A stretch of DNA of 64,000 nucleotides from Streptomyces hoynatensis (GTDB taxonomy: Bacteria > Actinomycetota > Actinomycetes > Streptomycetales > Streptomycetaceae). The translations under genes were made by a program, and so were the position numbers. The notes under the pieces are model-generated. The model saw only the letters and a program-made list of their open reading frames with translations, was not told where the DNA came from and ran no database searches. Below are positions 56,333 through 64,000 of this stretch, piece by piece. Within the stretch, counting starts at the first letter, position 1; each line of letters starts with the position of its first letter. The stretch spans positions 124,001 through 188,000 of the forward strand of contig NZ_RBAL01000006.1 in NCBI RefSeq assembly GCF_003626535.1, given 5' to 3'.

Positions 56333-57277
56333 TCAGCCCGCCGCGGCGCGCCGCCGGTGGCCCACCCTGGCCCAGAACAGCCGCTGGGCGAGCAGGGTGA
56401 GCGTTCCGGAGAGCAGGATGCCCGCGAGGTTCACGCCGAGCTGGAGCATCGAGCCGGCCGAGTCGGAGACGTGCCCGTAGCTGAGGGCGAGCGCGGCGTG
56501 GCCCGCGGCGGGCACGGTGGTCACCGAGATCGCCACCCCCACCAGCGCCGCGGACTTGGCCGAGGTGAGGGAGACCACCCCGGCCACGCCCGCGAGCAGC
56601 GCCACCACCAGCGACATGGCGTCCGGCTGCCAGACGAACTCCACCATCGGGTGCGGCCTGGAGAACTTCTCCTCGGAGAAGAGCCCGCACGCGTTCATCA
56701 GCAGCGCGAAGGCGCAGGTGGCCAGCATCGCCACGGGGAAGCCGACGAGCAGCGCGAGCAGGGAGCGCAGGCCGAGCCTCGGCGTGCGCCGCACCACGCT
56801 CGCGCAGATCCCCGCCAGGGGCCCGAACTCCGGGCCCACCACCATCGCGCCCACGATCAGGATCTCGCTGTCGAGCAGCACCCCACAGGCCGCCAGCATG
56901 GTGGCCGCCGTCAGGAAGACCAGGTAGGTGGCGGTCAGCCGCGACTCCTCCTGCGTGACGTCGATCAGCGACTCCCACAGCACGGCGTCCACCCCGGCGC
57001 CCGGCGCCTCCCGCTCCGCCTGGGTGGCCCGCCGCGACAGGGAGAGGTGCACGTCGTCGACCGCGATCGAGCCGTCCTCGGCCAGGCCGAGGTCCTTCAG
57101 CTCCCGCAGCAGCCCGTCCGCCGCCTCCCGCGCCACGTCGCACAGCACCAGGTCCCCCGGCGGGTCCACCGCCGCCCCCGGCAGCACCGCGAGGTGCGCG
57201 GTGCCCACGGTCTCCCGCAGCAGCGACACGACCGCCTCGGTCCGGTCGGCGGGGCTCGTCAGGCGCAGATGCAGCAC
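56333..57277 (-). CDS. DUF389 family membrane protein
   Basis: A 314-aa protein with a soluble N-terminal domain (about 1-110, [20 protein letters not shown]) and about six transmembrane helices. The DUF389 signature is in [20 protein letters not shown] and [17 protein letters not shown]. Function unknown in this family. The GTG start at 57277 is supported by TACGCT 6 nt upstream. It is convergent with the racemase-like gene. Confidence 0.87.
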   Translation of the reverse strand: MLHLRLTSPADRTEAVVSLLRETVGTAHLAVLPGAAVDPPGDLVLCDVAREAADGLLRELKDLGLAEDGSIAVDDVHLSLSRRATQAEREAPGAGVDAVLWESLIDVTQEESRLTATYLVFLTAATMLAACGVLLDSEILIVGAMVVGPEFGPLAGICASVVRRTPRLGLRSLLALLVGFPVAMLATCAFALLMNACGLFSEEKFSRPHPMVEFVWQPDAMSLVVALLAGVAGVVSLTSAKSAALVGVAISVTTVPAAGHAALALSYGHVSDSAGSMLQLGVNLAGILLSGTLTLLAQRLFWARVGHRRRAAAG

Positions 57278-57283
57278 CCGGGC

Positions 57284-57289
57284 AGCGTA
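57284..57289 (-). promoter_or_regulatory. Candidate -10 for leaderless DUF389 gene
   Basis: TACGCT on the minus strand, 6 nt before the GTG at 57277. Confidence 0.4.
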
Positions 57290-57331
57290 GCCACCCCCGC
57301 CGGGGCGGGGACGGGGAGGGCGGCCGACGGC

Positions 57332-57967
57332 TCAGCCGATGCCGAGCCGCGCCCGGCCGACCTTGGCCACGGCCGCCTCGTCCCCCTCGGTCTGCACCCG
57401 GGCGGCCCGCTGGCGCCCCGAGGCGTAGACGAGCAGCTCGCCCGCGTCGGCCGTCACCGTCACCACGGGCGCGCCCTTGTGCGCCACCACCGTCTGCCCG
57501 TTGGGGCGCCGCAGGACCAGGCCCGCGGGGCTGCGCCGGGCCATCATCCGCGCGGCCGTCTCGAGCCGCCGCCACAGCGCGTCCTCGAAGACCGGGTCGA
57601 GCGGGCGCGGCGACCAGTCGGGCTGCGCGCGCCTGACGTCCTCGGTGTGCAGGAAGAACTCCACCGTGTTCGCCGCCTCGTCGACCTGCTTCAGCGCGAA
57701 GGGCGACACCCGCGGCGGGCCCGTCCTGATCAGGGAGATCAGCTCCTCGTAGGGCCGGGCGGCGAACTCGGCGCGCACCCGCTCACCCCGGGCCGCCAGC
57801 TGCTTGATGAGGATGCCGCCCGCCGCGTCGGCGCGCCGTTCCCGCACCACGACGTGCGCGGCCAGATCCCGCGTCGTCCAGCCCTCGCACAGGGTGGGTG
57901 CCTCGGGGCCCGCGCTCTCCAACAGGTCGGCCAGGAGCAGACGTTCGCGCTTGGCATGCGTAGACAT
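57332..57967 (-). CDS. TIGR03085 / mycothiol-dependent enzyme-like (DinB fold) protein
   Basis: A 211-aa protein. [20 protein letters not shown] is the maleylpyruvate-isomerase-type N-terminal motif, with the metal-binding His, and [15 protein letters not shown] supplies the second His. Proteins of this group may use mycothiol; the reaction is unknown. ATG at 57967 is supported by TAGGGT 6 nt upstream. It is divergent from hisI. Confidence 0.85.
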   Translation of the reverse strand: MSTHAKRERLLLADLLESAGPEAPTLCEGWTTRDLAAHVVVRERRADAAGGILIKQLAARGERVRAEFAARPYEELISLIRTGPPRVSPFALKQVDEAANTVEFFLHTEDVRRAQPDWSPRPLDPVFEDALWRRLETAARMMARRSPAGLVLRRPNGQTVVAHKGAPVVTVTADAGELLVYASGRQRAARVQTEGDEAAVAKVGRARLGIG

Positions 57968-57973
57968 GCCTCC

Positions 57974-57979
57974 ACCCTA
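57974..57979 (-). promoter_or_regulatory. Candidate -10 for TIGR03085 gene
   Basis: TAGGGT on the minus strand followed by GGAGGC and the ATG at 57967. GGAGG could be a very close ribosome site, or the transcript is leaderless. Confidence 0.4.
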
Positions 57980-58211
57980 GGTCGTTCCGGCCGTCTCGTC
58001 CGGATACTCGCGGAGGGGGACGCGAAGATCCGGACGCCCGCGGCCCGGGCCGGGCCGGCCGTCTCGTCCGCCCCCGGCCCGGCCGCGGCCTCGCCGCCCT
58101 CGCGGGTGATCCGGGCGCACGGGCGCGCGGACGGGCGCCCGCGGCGCGGGCGTGAGACGGCGAGGCGGAGGGGCGGGCGGAAAGGGCGGCCGGGCACCGC
58201 GGGCGAGACGG

Positions 58212-58217
58212 CAGAAT
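58212..58217 (+). promoter_or_regulatory. Candidate -10 for leaderless hisI
   Basis: CAGAAT followed by 6 nt and the ATG at 58224. Confidence 0.35.
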
Positions 58218-58223
58218 GGAGCC

Positions 58224-58676
58224 ATGTCCCGCGCCCCCGCACTCGACCCGGCCATCGCCGCCCGCCTCAAGCGCACGCCCGACGGCCTCGTCGCCGCCAT
58301 CGCCCAGCAGTACGACACGGGCGAGGTGCTGATGCTCGGCTGGATGGACGACGAGGCGCTGCGCCGCACCCTCACCACGGGGCGCTGCACCTACTGGAGC
58401 CGCAGCCGCCGCGAGTACTGGGTGAAGGGCGACACCTCCGGCCACGTCCAGTACGTCAAGTCCGTCGCCCTCGACTGCGACGGGGACACCCTGCTGGTCC
58501 GGGTCGACCAGGTCGGCGGCGCCTGCCACACCGGGGACCGCACCTGCTTCGACGCCGGGAGCCTGCCGGTGACGGGCGCGGCCGGCCGCCCGGGCGCGGC
58601 GGAGCCCGCGTCCCGGCCGGCCGCGGGGCCCGGGGCCGCCGCCGGGCGGGCCGGGGCGGCGGACGGCGGGCACTAG
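58224..58676 (+). CDS. hisI: Phosphoribosyl-AMP cyclohydrolase
   Basis: A 150-aa zinc enzyme that opens the purine ring in the third step of histidine synthesis. Metal-binding and catalytic boxes are [47 protein letters not shown] and [11 protein letters not shown]. The ATP pyrophosphohydrolase (HisE) is absent, as usual in actinobacteria. The C terminus has an extra 35-residue Ala/Gly/Pro tail. It is separate from the main his operon and lies 11 nt upstream of trpE. Confidence 0.95.
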   Translation: MSRAPALDPAIAARLKRTPDGLVAAIAQQYDTGEVLMLGWMDDEALRRTLTTGRCTYWSRSRREYWVKGDTSGHVQYVKSVALDCDGDTLLVRVDQVGGACHTGDRTCFDAGSLPVTGAAGRPGAAEPASRPAAGPGAAAGRAGAADGGH

Positions 58677-58679
58677 GCT
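58674..58679 (+). promoter_or_regulatory. Candidate -10 of trpE overlapping the hisI stop
   Basis: TAGGCT overlaps the hisI TAG stop and lies 8 nt before the first trpE ATG; no ribosome site between, which suggests leaderless initiation. Confidence 0.5.
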
Positions 58680-58687
58680 GCCCCGGC

Positions 58688-58721
58688 ATGACGACTGGCA
58701 TGACGACTGGCATGACGACTG
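58688..58721 (+). repeat. 12-bp tandem repeat creating three in-frame trpE starts
   Basis: ATGACGACTGGC (58688-58699) is repeated at 58700-58711, and ATGACGACTG recurs at 58712-58721. Each copy supplies an ATG, encoding [11 protein letters not shown]. Confidence 0.9.
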
Positions 58722-60214
58722 AGGACCTCGACCGCTTCCGGGCGCTGGCCAAGGACCGCCGGGTCATCCCGGTCACCCGTCGCCTGCTCGCCGACGGGGA
58801 CACGCCCATCGCCCTGTACCGCAAGCTCACCCGCGAGCGGCCCGGCACCTTCCTGCTGGAGTCCGCGGAGAACGGCCGCACCTGGTCGCGCTACTCCTTC
58901 ATCGGCGTCCGCAGCTCGGCCACCCTCACCGTGCGCGAGGGCCGGGCGCACTGGCTGGGCGCCCCGCCGGTCAGCGTGCCCACCGAGGGCGAGCCGCTGT
59001 CCGTGCTGCGCGAGACGCTGCGCGCGCTGCACACCCCGCGCGACCCCGGCCTGCCGCCGTTCACCGGCGGGATGGTGGGCTACCTCGGCTACGACATCGT
59101 CCGCCGCCTGGAGTCGGTGGGGGACAGCGCCGAGGACGACCTGCGGCTGCCCGAGCTGACGATGCTGCTCGCCTCCGACCTGGCCGTGGTCGACCACCGC
59201 GACGGCACCGTGCTGCTCATCGCCAACGCCATCAACCACAACGACCTGGCCACCGGCGTGGACGAGGCGTACGCCGACGCCGTGGCCAGGCTCGACGCGA
59301 TGGCCGCCGACCTGAGCCGCCCGGCCGAGGCCATCCCGCCCCAGGCGCTGCCCCCCTCGGAGCTGCCGGCGTTCACCGCCCGCTTCGGCGGGGAGGCGTA
59401 CCAGGGGGCCGTCGAGCGGGTCAAGGAGTACATCAGGGCGGGGGACGCCTTCCAGGTCGTGCCCTCCCAGCGCTTCGAGACCCCCTGCCGGGCCCGGGCC
59501 CTCGACGTCTACCGGGTGCTGCGCGCCACGAACCCGAGCCCGTACATGTACCTGTTCCGCTTCGGCGAGTTCGACGTGGTCGGTTCGAGCCCCGAGGCGC
59601 TGGTGAAGGTGGAGGACGGGCGGGCGCTGCTGCATCCGATCGCCGGCACCAGGCCCCGCGGGGCCACCCCGCAGGAGGACGCCGCCCTCGGCGAGGAGCT
59701 GCTCGCCGACCCCAAGGAGCGCGCCGAGCACCTGATGCTCGTCGACCTCGGCCGCAACGACCTGGGCCGGGTCTGCGCGCCGGGCAGCGTCGAGGTGGTC
59801 GACTTCATGTCCGTCGAGCGCTACAGCCACGTCATGCACATCGTGTCCACCGTCACCGGGCGGCTGGCCGAGGGCAGCACCGCCTTCGACGCGCTGACCG
59901 CCTGCTTCCCGGCCGGCACCCTCTCCGGGGCGCCCAAGCCGCGGGCGCTGCAGATCATCGAGGAGCTCGAACCCACCAGGCGCGGCGTCTACGGCGGCTG
60001 CGTGGGCTACCTCGACTTCGCGGGCGACGCCGACACCGCCATCGCCATCCGCACCGCCGTGCTGCGCGACGGCGTCGCCTATGTGCAGGCCGGGGCCGGG
60101 GTGGTCGCCGACTCCGACCCGGTGGCCGAGGACACCGAGTGCCGGAACAAGGCGGCGGCCGTGCTCAGGGCGGTGGCCGCGGCCGAAAGGCTGCGAGGTA
60201 GCGTGGAGGGGTGA
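58688..60214 (+). CDS. trpE: Anthranilate synthase component I
   Basis: Converts chorismate and ammonia to anthranilate. At 508 aa the N-terminal regulatory domain carries the feedback motif LLES (residues 56-59), and the chorismate-binding C-terminal domain includes [37 protein letters not shown] and [20 protein letters not shown]. Three tandem ATG codons begin the gene (58688, 58700, 58712); the third fits the usual length ([11 protein letters not shown]). A leader peptide with Trp codons was looked for and not found. It overlaps the next gene by 4 nt. Confidence 0.96.
   Translation: MTTGMTTGMTTEDLDRFRALAKDRRVIPVTRRLLADGDTPIALYRKLTRERPGTFLLESAENGRTWSRYSFIGVRSSATLTVREGRAHWLGAPPVSVPTEGEPLSVLRETLRALHTPRDPGLPPFTGGMVGYLGYDIVRRLESVGDSAEDDLRLPELTMLLASDLAVVDHRDGTVLLIANAINHNDLATGVDEAYADAVARLDAMAADLSRPAEAIPPQALPPSELPAFTARFGGEAYQGAVERVKEYIRAGDAFQVVPSQRFETPCRARALDVYRVLRATNPSPYMYLFRFGEFDVVGSSPEALVKVEDGRALLHPIAGTRPRGATPQEDAALGEELLADPKERAEHLMLVDLGRNDLGRVCAPGSVEVVDFMSVERYSHVMHIVSTVTGRLAEGSTAFDALTACFPAGTLSGAPKPRALQIIEELEPTRRGVYGGCVGYLDFAGDADTAIAIRTAVLRDGVAYVQAGAGVVADSDPVAEDTECRNKAAAVLRAVAAAERLRGSVEG
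60199..60204 (+). promoter_or_regulatory. Possible -10 inside the end of trpE
   Basis: TAGCGT followed by GGAGGG and the GTG at 60211. GGAGGG could equally be the ribosome site for coupled translation after trpE. Confidence 0.25.
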
Positions 60215-60819
60215 AGCGTGACCCCACCACCGGCGGCAGCACCAGCGCGCCGCGCCGTGCGCTCGCCGGCGCACTGCTCAGCGGCGCCGTCGGCGCCGCC
60301 GCCGTGCTGATCGCCGCCGGGCAGACCTGGGGCGAGGGCGAGGCGACGGTCGGCGGCTCCCAGCTGCCGGTCAGCGCGAGCGGCAGCTCCGTGTCCGGGC
60401 TGCCGAGCGCGCTCGCCCTCGTCGGACTCGCCTCGCTGGTCGCGGTCTTCGCGGTCCGCAGGGCGGGCCGCACGATCGTGGCGGCGGTGCTCGCGCTGAG
60501 CGGGGCGGGGGCCGTGGGCGCCGCCCTCCTCGGTTCCGGCGACACCGACGCCCTGGAACGGAACGCGGCGGACGTGATGGGCATCACCCAGGCCGCCGTC
60601 ACCGGGGTCAGCCACAGCGGCTGGCCCTGGGTCTCCGCGCTCGGCGGCCTGCTGCTGCTGTGTGCCGGGCTCCTGGCGCTCAGCTACGGCCGCCAGTGGC
60701 CCGCCATGTCAGGCCGCTACGAGCGCGTCGGGCGGCGCGCCCCCCGGCAGGCGCCGGCCGGCACCGAACGGCCCGAGGACATCTGGCGGGCCCTCGACCG
60801 GGGCGAGGACCCGACCTAG
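60211..60819 (+). CDS. Trp-operon-associated membrane protein (TIGR02234 type)
   Basis: A 202-aa protein with four hydrophobic segments ([78 protein letters not shown]) and a charged tail. It is of the type that neighbours trpE in actinobacteria (TIGR02234); function unknown. The GTG overlaps the trpE stop, implying coupled expression and a role linked to tryptophan. Confidence 0.8.
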   Translation: MKRDPTTGGSTSAPRRALAGALLSGAVGAAAVLIAAGQTWGEGEATVGGSQLPVSASGSSVSGLPSALALVGLASLVAVFAVRRAGRTIVAAVLALSGAGAVGAALLGSGDTDALERNAADVMGITQAAVTGVSHSGWPWVSALGGLLLLCAGLLALSYGRQWPAMSGRYERVGRRAPRQAPAGTERPEDIWRALDRGEDPT

Positions 60820-60928
60820 CCCCTCACCGCCGGGCCCGGCGGGCCGGCACACCCCGACTGACACAATGGGTTGCGGGCGCAGGAGGCAACGCGCTCACGA
60901 TTCCTGACCTTTCCGAGGAGCACATCTG

Positions 60929-61249
60929 ATGGCGGAGAAGTACCACCACGGAAACAGCCCGGCCGCCTGGACCGCTGTCGTCATCGTCTTCGTCGGCGTC
61001 GCCATCGGCAGCGCGTTCACGGTGCAGGCGCAGCCGCTGGGCGTGCTCGCCGGCGCGGTCGTCGCCCTCCTCGGCGGGGTCGTCGGCCTGCTGATGCGTG
61101 CGATGGGCCTCGGCCAGCAGGAGGTGCCCGACCCCCGGCACGAGGAGGCCGCCGAGCCGGCCGGGTCCGCCGAGCCGGTCGTGGCCGTCGCCCGGGCGGC
61201 CGAGGACGAGGCGGGCCCCGAGCCGCGGCAGGCCGCGGTCGGCGGCTGA
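60929..61249 (+). CDS. HGxxPAAW-motif small membrane protein
   Basis: A 106-aa protein starting AEKYHHGNSPAAW, the motif that names this actinobacterial family. Two transmembrane helices follow (VIVFVGVAIGSAFTVQA and VLAGAVVALLGGVVGLLM), then an acidic Ala/Glu-rich tail. It lies in the trp neighbourhood of streptomycetes; no function is known. GAGGAG lies 9 nt before the ATG. A terminator is 24 nt after the stop. Confidence 0.82.
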   Translation: MAEKYHHGNSPAAWTAVVIVFVGVAIGSAFTVQAQPLGVLAGAVVALLGGVVGLLMRAMGLGQQEVPDPRHEEAAEPAGSAEPVVAVARAAEDEAGPEPRQAAVGG

Positions 61250-61272
61250 CCCCGCGCCTCCCCGCGCCCCTG

Positions 61273-61300
61273 GCCCCGGGCCCGCCTGGCCCGGGGCTTT
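61273..61300 (+). terminator. Terminator after the HGxxPAAW gene
   Basis: GCCCCGGGCC (61273-61282) pairs with GGCCCGGGGC (61288-61297) around a 5-nt loop, followed by TTT. Confidence 0.7.
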
Positions 61301-61455
61301 CCGCGCCCCGGCCCGGCCCCGTCCGCCACGCGGCCCCTCCGCGCCCGCCCCGGCTCCTGCGAACCGGCCCCCGCGTACGGCCTGCCCGCCGTGGGCCGAC
61401 CCGCCCGGCCGCCCGCGGGATGCGGGCCTACGGGCGGCCCGGGAGCCTGGGGGAC

Positions 61456-61983
61456 ATGCGCACCCTGCCCACGCGCCCTCCCGCACGCCTCCCCGCGCGG
61501 CTGTCCGCCCCCGCGCGGGGGCCGCACGCCCGGGGGCGCCCGGCCCGCGCGGACCGCAGCCGCCCCCGCCGCCAGGCGGCGCCGTTCGCCGCCGTGGCCC
61601 TCCTCGCCGCCGCGGCCCTGTACGGTCTCGGTGGCGCGGCCGCCCTGGCCGATCTCCCGCTCGCCCCCTGGGCCCCCGGCCGCTGTCCGCCCTGCCCGCT
61701 GCGCGCCCTGACCGGGCTGAACTGCCCCGGCTGCGGCGGGCTGCGCTGCGTCCGGGCCCTGCTCGGCGGCGATCCGGCCGCCGCCTTCTGCGCCAACGCC
61801 CCGGCCGCCCTCGCCCTGTGCGCCGGTCCGCCCGCCGCGGCGCTCGCCGCGTGCGGGGCGCTGCCGCGTGCCCTCGCCGCCCCGTTGCGGCGTCCTCGGC
61901 TGCTCGTGACCGCCCTGGCGGCGGGCACGCTGGCATTCACGCTGGTCAGGAACCTGCCGCTCGGCGCGGCGCTCGCCGTCTGA
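61456..61983 (+). CDS. DUF2752 family membrane protein
   Basis: From ATG 61456 the product has 175 aa. The family core is present: [20 protein letters not shown] (cysteine-rich) followed by [20 protein letters not shown], flanked by hydrophobic segments ([57 protein letters not shown]). Function unknown. The first 35 residues are Arg/Pro-rich; GGGAG 10 nt before the ATG favours this start over one at 61420. Confidence 0.78.
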   Translation: MRTLPTRPPARLPARLSAPARGPHARGRPARADRSRPRRQAAPFAAVALLAAAALYGLGGAAALADLPLAPWAPGRCPPCPLRALTGLNCPGCGGLRCVRALLGGDPAAAFCANAPAALALCAGPPAAALAACGALPRALAAPLRRPRLLVTALAAGTLAFTLVRNLPLGAALAV

Positions 61984-62057
61984 CCGGCTGGTGGCCGCGT
62001 CTGTCCGGCATGTGGGACCGGCCCCGGGCGGATGCGCAAGCTCTCCCCACCGCCCGA

Positions 62058-62063
62058 TACCAT
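62058..62063 (+). promoter_or_regulatory. Candidate -10 of trpC
   Basis: A TACCAT hexamer lies near 62058, about 70 nt before trpC; with GGAGGAAGGGG as ribosome site the gene would have a short leader. No clear -35 and no attenuator hairpin were found. Confidence 0.3.
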
Positions 62064-62128
62064 CGGTGTGTTTGATCCCGCTCTTATCCGACGGGACGAG
62101 GGGACCACAGGAGGAAGGGGCCGGTCGC

Positions 62129-62935
62129 GTGAGTGTGCTCGACGAGATCATCGACGGAGTCCGCGCCGACCTGGCCGAGCGGCAGGCCCGCGTCAGCCTC
62201 GACGACCTGAAGGAGGCCGCCGCCCGGGCCCCCCAGGCCAAGGACGGGGTCGCCGCCCTGAAGGGCGAGAGCGTCACGGTCATCTGCGAGGTCAAGCGGT
62301 CCAGCCCCTCCAAGGGGGCGCTCGCCGCGATCGCCGACCCGGCGGCGCTGGCCGCCGACTACGAGGCGGGCGGCGCGGCGGCCATCTCCGTGCTGACCGA
62401 GCGGCGCCGCTTCGGCGGCTCCCTCGCGGACCTGGCCGCGGTGCGCGCCAGGGTCGACGTGCCGCTGCTGCGCAAGGACTTCGTCGTCACCTCCTACCAG
62501 CTCTGGGAGGCCAGGGCGCACGGCGCCGACCTGGTGCTGCTGATCGTGGCCGCCCTGGAGCAGCCGGCCCTGGTCTCGCTGGTGGAGCGCGCGGTGTCCA
62601 TCGGGCTGACCCCGCTGGTCGAGGCGCACGACGAGGAGGAGGTGCGGCGGGCCGTGGACGCCGGGGCGCGGATCATCGGCGTCAACGCGCGCAACCTCAA
62701 GACGCTCCAGGTGGACCGCGGGACCTTCGCCCGCGTCGCCCCGGAGATCCCCGACGGCATCGTCAGGGTGGCCGAGTCCGGCGTGCGTGGCCCGCACGAC
62801 CTGATCGCCTACGCGAACGACGGCGCCGACGCGGTGCTCGTCGGCGAGTCCCTGGTCACCGGCCGGAACCCGCGGGCGGCCGTGGCCGACCTGGTGGCGG
62901 CGGGCGCCCACCCCGCGCTGCGGCAGGGCCGCTGA
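62129..62935 (+). CDS. trpC: Indole-3-glycerol-phosphate synthase
   Basis: A 268-aa TIM barrel that closes the indole ring. Motifs are [13 protein letters not shown] with the catalytic Lys, [29 protein letters not shown] with the second Lys, and [13 protein letters not shown] and [12 protein letters not shown] near the phosphate site. The GTG gives [15 protein letters not shown], the standard start, after GGAGGAAGGGGCCGG. trpM begins 2 nt downstream. No TrpF domain is fused, as expected with priA present. Confidence 0.96.
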   Translation: MSVLDEIIDGVRADLAERQARVSLDDLKEAAARAPQAKDGVAALKGESVTVICEVKRSSPSKGALAAIADPAALAADYEAGGAAAISVLTERRRFGGSLADLAAVRARVDVPLLRKDFVVTSYQLWEARAHGADLVLLIVAALEQPALVSLVERAVSIGLTPLVEAHDEEEVRRAVDAGARIIGVNARNLKTLQVDRGTFARVAPEIPDGIVRVAESGVRGPHDLIAYANDGADAVLVGESLVTGRNPRAAVADLVAAGAHPALRQGR

Positions 62936-62936
62936 G

Positions 62937-63104
62937 ATGCGGCCGGGCCAGGGCGACCCGCAGCGCGGCACCAGGCCGCGCGGCTGCCGTGCCCCGGCCA
63001 GGCGTGTCCTCGGCCGCCGCGTCCGCTACCACATCGGCTGCGAGCCCGGCCAGATCAACGGCCGCCGATGGCCCACGGCCCCGGCCGCCCGGCCGGCCGT
63101 CTGA
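62937..63104 (+). CDS. trpM: Small tryptophan-operon protein TrpM (TrpX)
   Basis: ATG 62937, 1 nt after the trpC stop, encodes 55 aa. The core RPRGCRAPARRVLGRRVRYH followed by IGCEPGQINGRRW matches the streptomycete trpM product, a 60-odd-residue basic protein encoded between trpC and trpB that modulates tryptophan synthesis and development in S. coelicolor. It is Arg-rich without a membrane helix. Likely translated by coupling to trpC. Too short for common length cut-offs. Confidence 0.85.
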   Translation: MRPGQGDPQRGTRPRGCRAPARRVLGRRVRYHIGCEPGQINGRRWPTAPAARPAV

Positions 63105-63160
63105 CCGCCCGGCCGCCCCGCCCGGCCGCCCGCCCGGCCGTCCATCCGCGTACCGCCGCC

Positions 63161-63197
63161 CTCGCCGCATCGGGTGAGACTCGCCGCATCGGGTGAG
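63161..63197 (+). repeat. 18-bp direct repeat in the trpM-trpB gap
   Basis: CTCGCCGCATCGGGTGAG occurs at 63161-63178 and 63180-63197. The gap (63105-63347) has no other gene that I can support. Confidence 0.8.
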
Positions 63198-63347
63198 CAT
63201 GGCGCCGCTCACGGTGCGCGGCCTGGCGTGCCCGGTCACCACCGGCCCCGCCCGCCCCCGCGGGCCTGGGCCCGGCCGCCGGGCGCTCCGGGGACCCGGC
63301 CCGGGATTTCCCGCACCAACGCCGTACTTCTGCTGGAGGGCACACGC

Positions 63348-64000
<653 letters not shown>

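Noticed and set aside
58624..58735. Trp leader peptide and attenuator before trpE
   Set aside because: No run of Trp codons and no alternative hairpins were found; the 12-bp repeat encodes Met-Thr-Thr-Gly only.

Overview
The window is high-GC actinobacterial DNA (G/C-ending codons, many GTG starts, ATGA/GTGA overlaps) with the gene order and gene content of a Streptomyces chromosome core. Diagnostic features are the murD-ftsW-murG-ftsQ-ftsZ-ylmDE-sepF-ylmG-divIVA cluster, a bifunctional priA gene in place of hisA, trpM between trpC and trpB, and small proteins typical of streptomycetes. I would call it Streptomyces or a close relative. No species is claimed. No tRNA, rRNA, CRISPR array, insertion sequence or prophage was seen.

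Layout. 1-10.1 kb: end of the division and cell-wall cluster, all on the + strand, closed by a strong terminator after divIVA. 10.1-13.6 kb: ileS on the - strand behind an isoleucine T-box leader. 14.2-17.9 kb: DksA/TraR-type zinc-finger gene, lspA, rluD and a Na+/H+ antiporter. 18-22 kb: MscS channel, hydrolase, DsbA-like thiol oxidoreductase and a membrane protein. 22.4-25.9 kb: dnaE, preceded by a G-rich repeat tract. 26-33.3 kb: small unknown genes, NYN nuclease-like gene, isochorismatase-like hydrolase, ABC exporter, YbaK and LON-domain genes. 33.4-39.3 kb: his operon hisD-hisC-hisB-(52-aa membrane protein)-hisH-priA-ridA-hisF, every junction overlapping or nearly so. 39.4-43.9 kb: sdhCAB and a divergent LysR regulator. 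43.9-53.7 kb: a pectin (rhamnogalacturonan) utilisation locus with DUF624 protein, two permeases, binding lipoprotein, PL11 lyase, CE12 acetylesterase and a secreted aldose epimerase. 53.7-58 kb: kinase-like, NUDIX, racemase-like, DUF389 and TIGR03085 genes. 58.2 kb to the end: hisI, trpE, trp-linked small membrane genes, trpC, trpM and the start of trpB.

How it works together. Most of the window is housekeeping: septum formation and polar growth, lipoprotein maturation, replication, TCA cycle, and histidine and tryptophan synthesis, the last two linked by the dual isomerase PriA. The accessory piece is the rhamnogalacturonan locus. Its lyase and esterase are predicted to act outside the cell and its ABC importer to bring in the oligosaccharides. 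Near-identical 12-bp palindromes (TGAATCGATTCA) at its promoters imply one LacI-type repressor that is not encoded here. No ATPase is encoded in the locus either, so a shared one such as MsiK is expected.

Most interesting points: (1) a well-formed 24-codon reading frame with a TTA codon in the ftsZ leader, followed immediately by an 8-bp palindrome; (2) an IleRS whose HxGH signature reads GAHH, a form associated with mupirocin hyper-resistance; (3) the operator set of the pectin locus, including an orphan pair at 54.75-54.80 kb; (4) a 12-bp tandem repeat that gives trpE three in-frame ATG starts; (5) a recurring TANNNT-N6-8-start arrangement at a dozen genes that suggests leaderless transcription. 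All calls come from reading the sequence; no database search was run.
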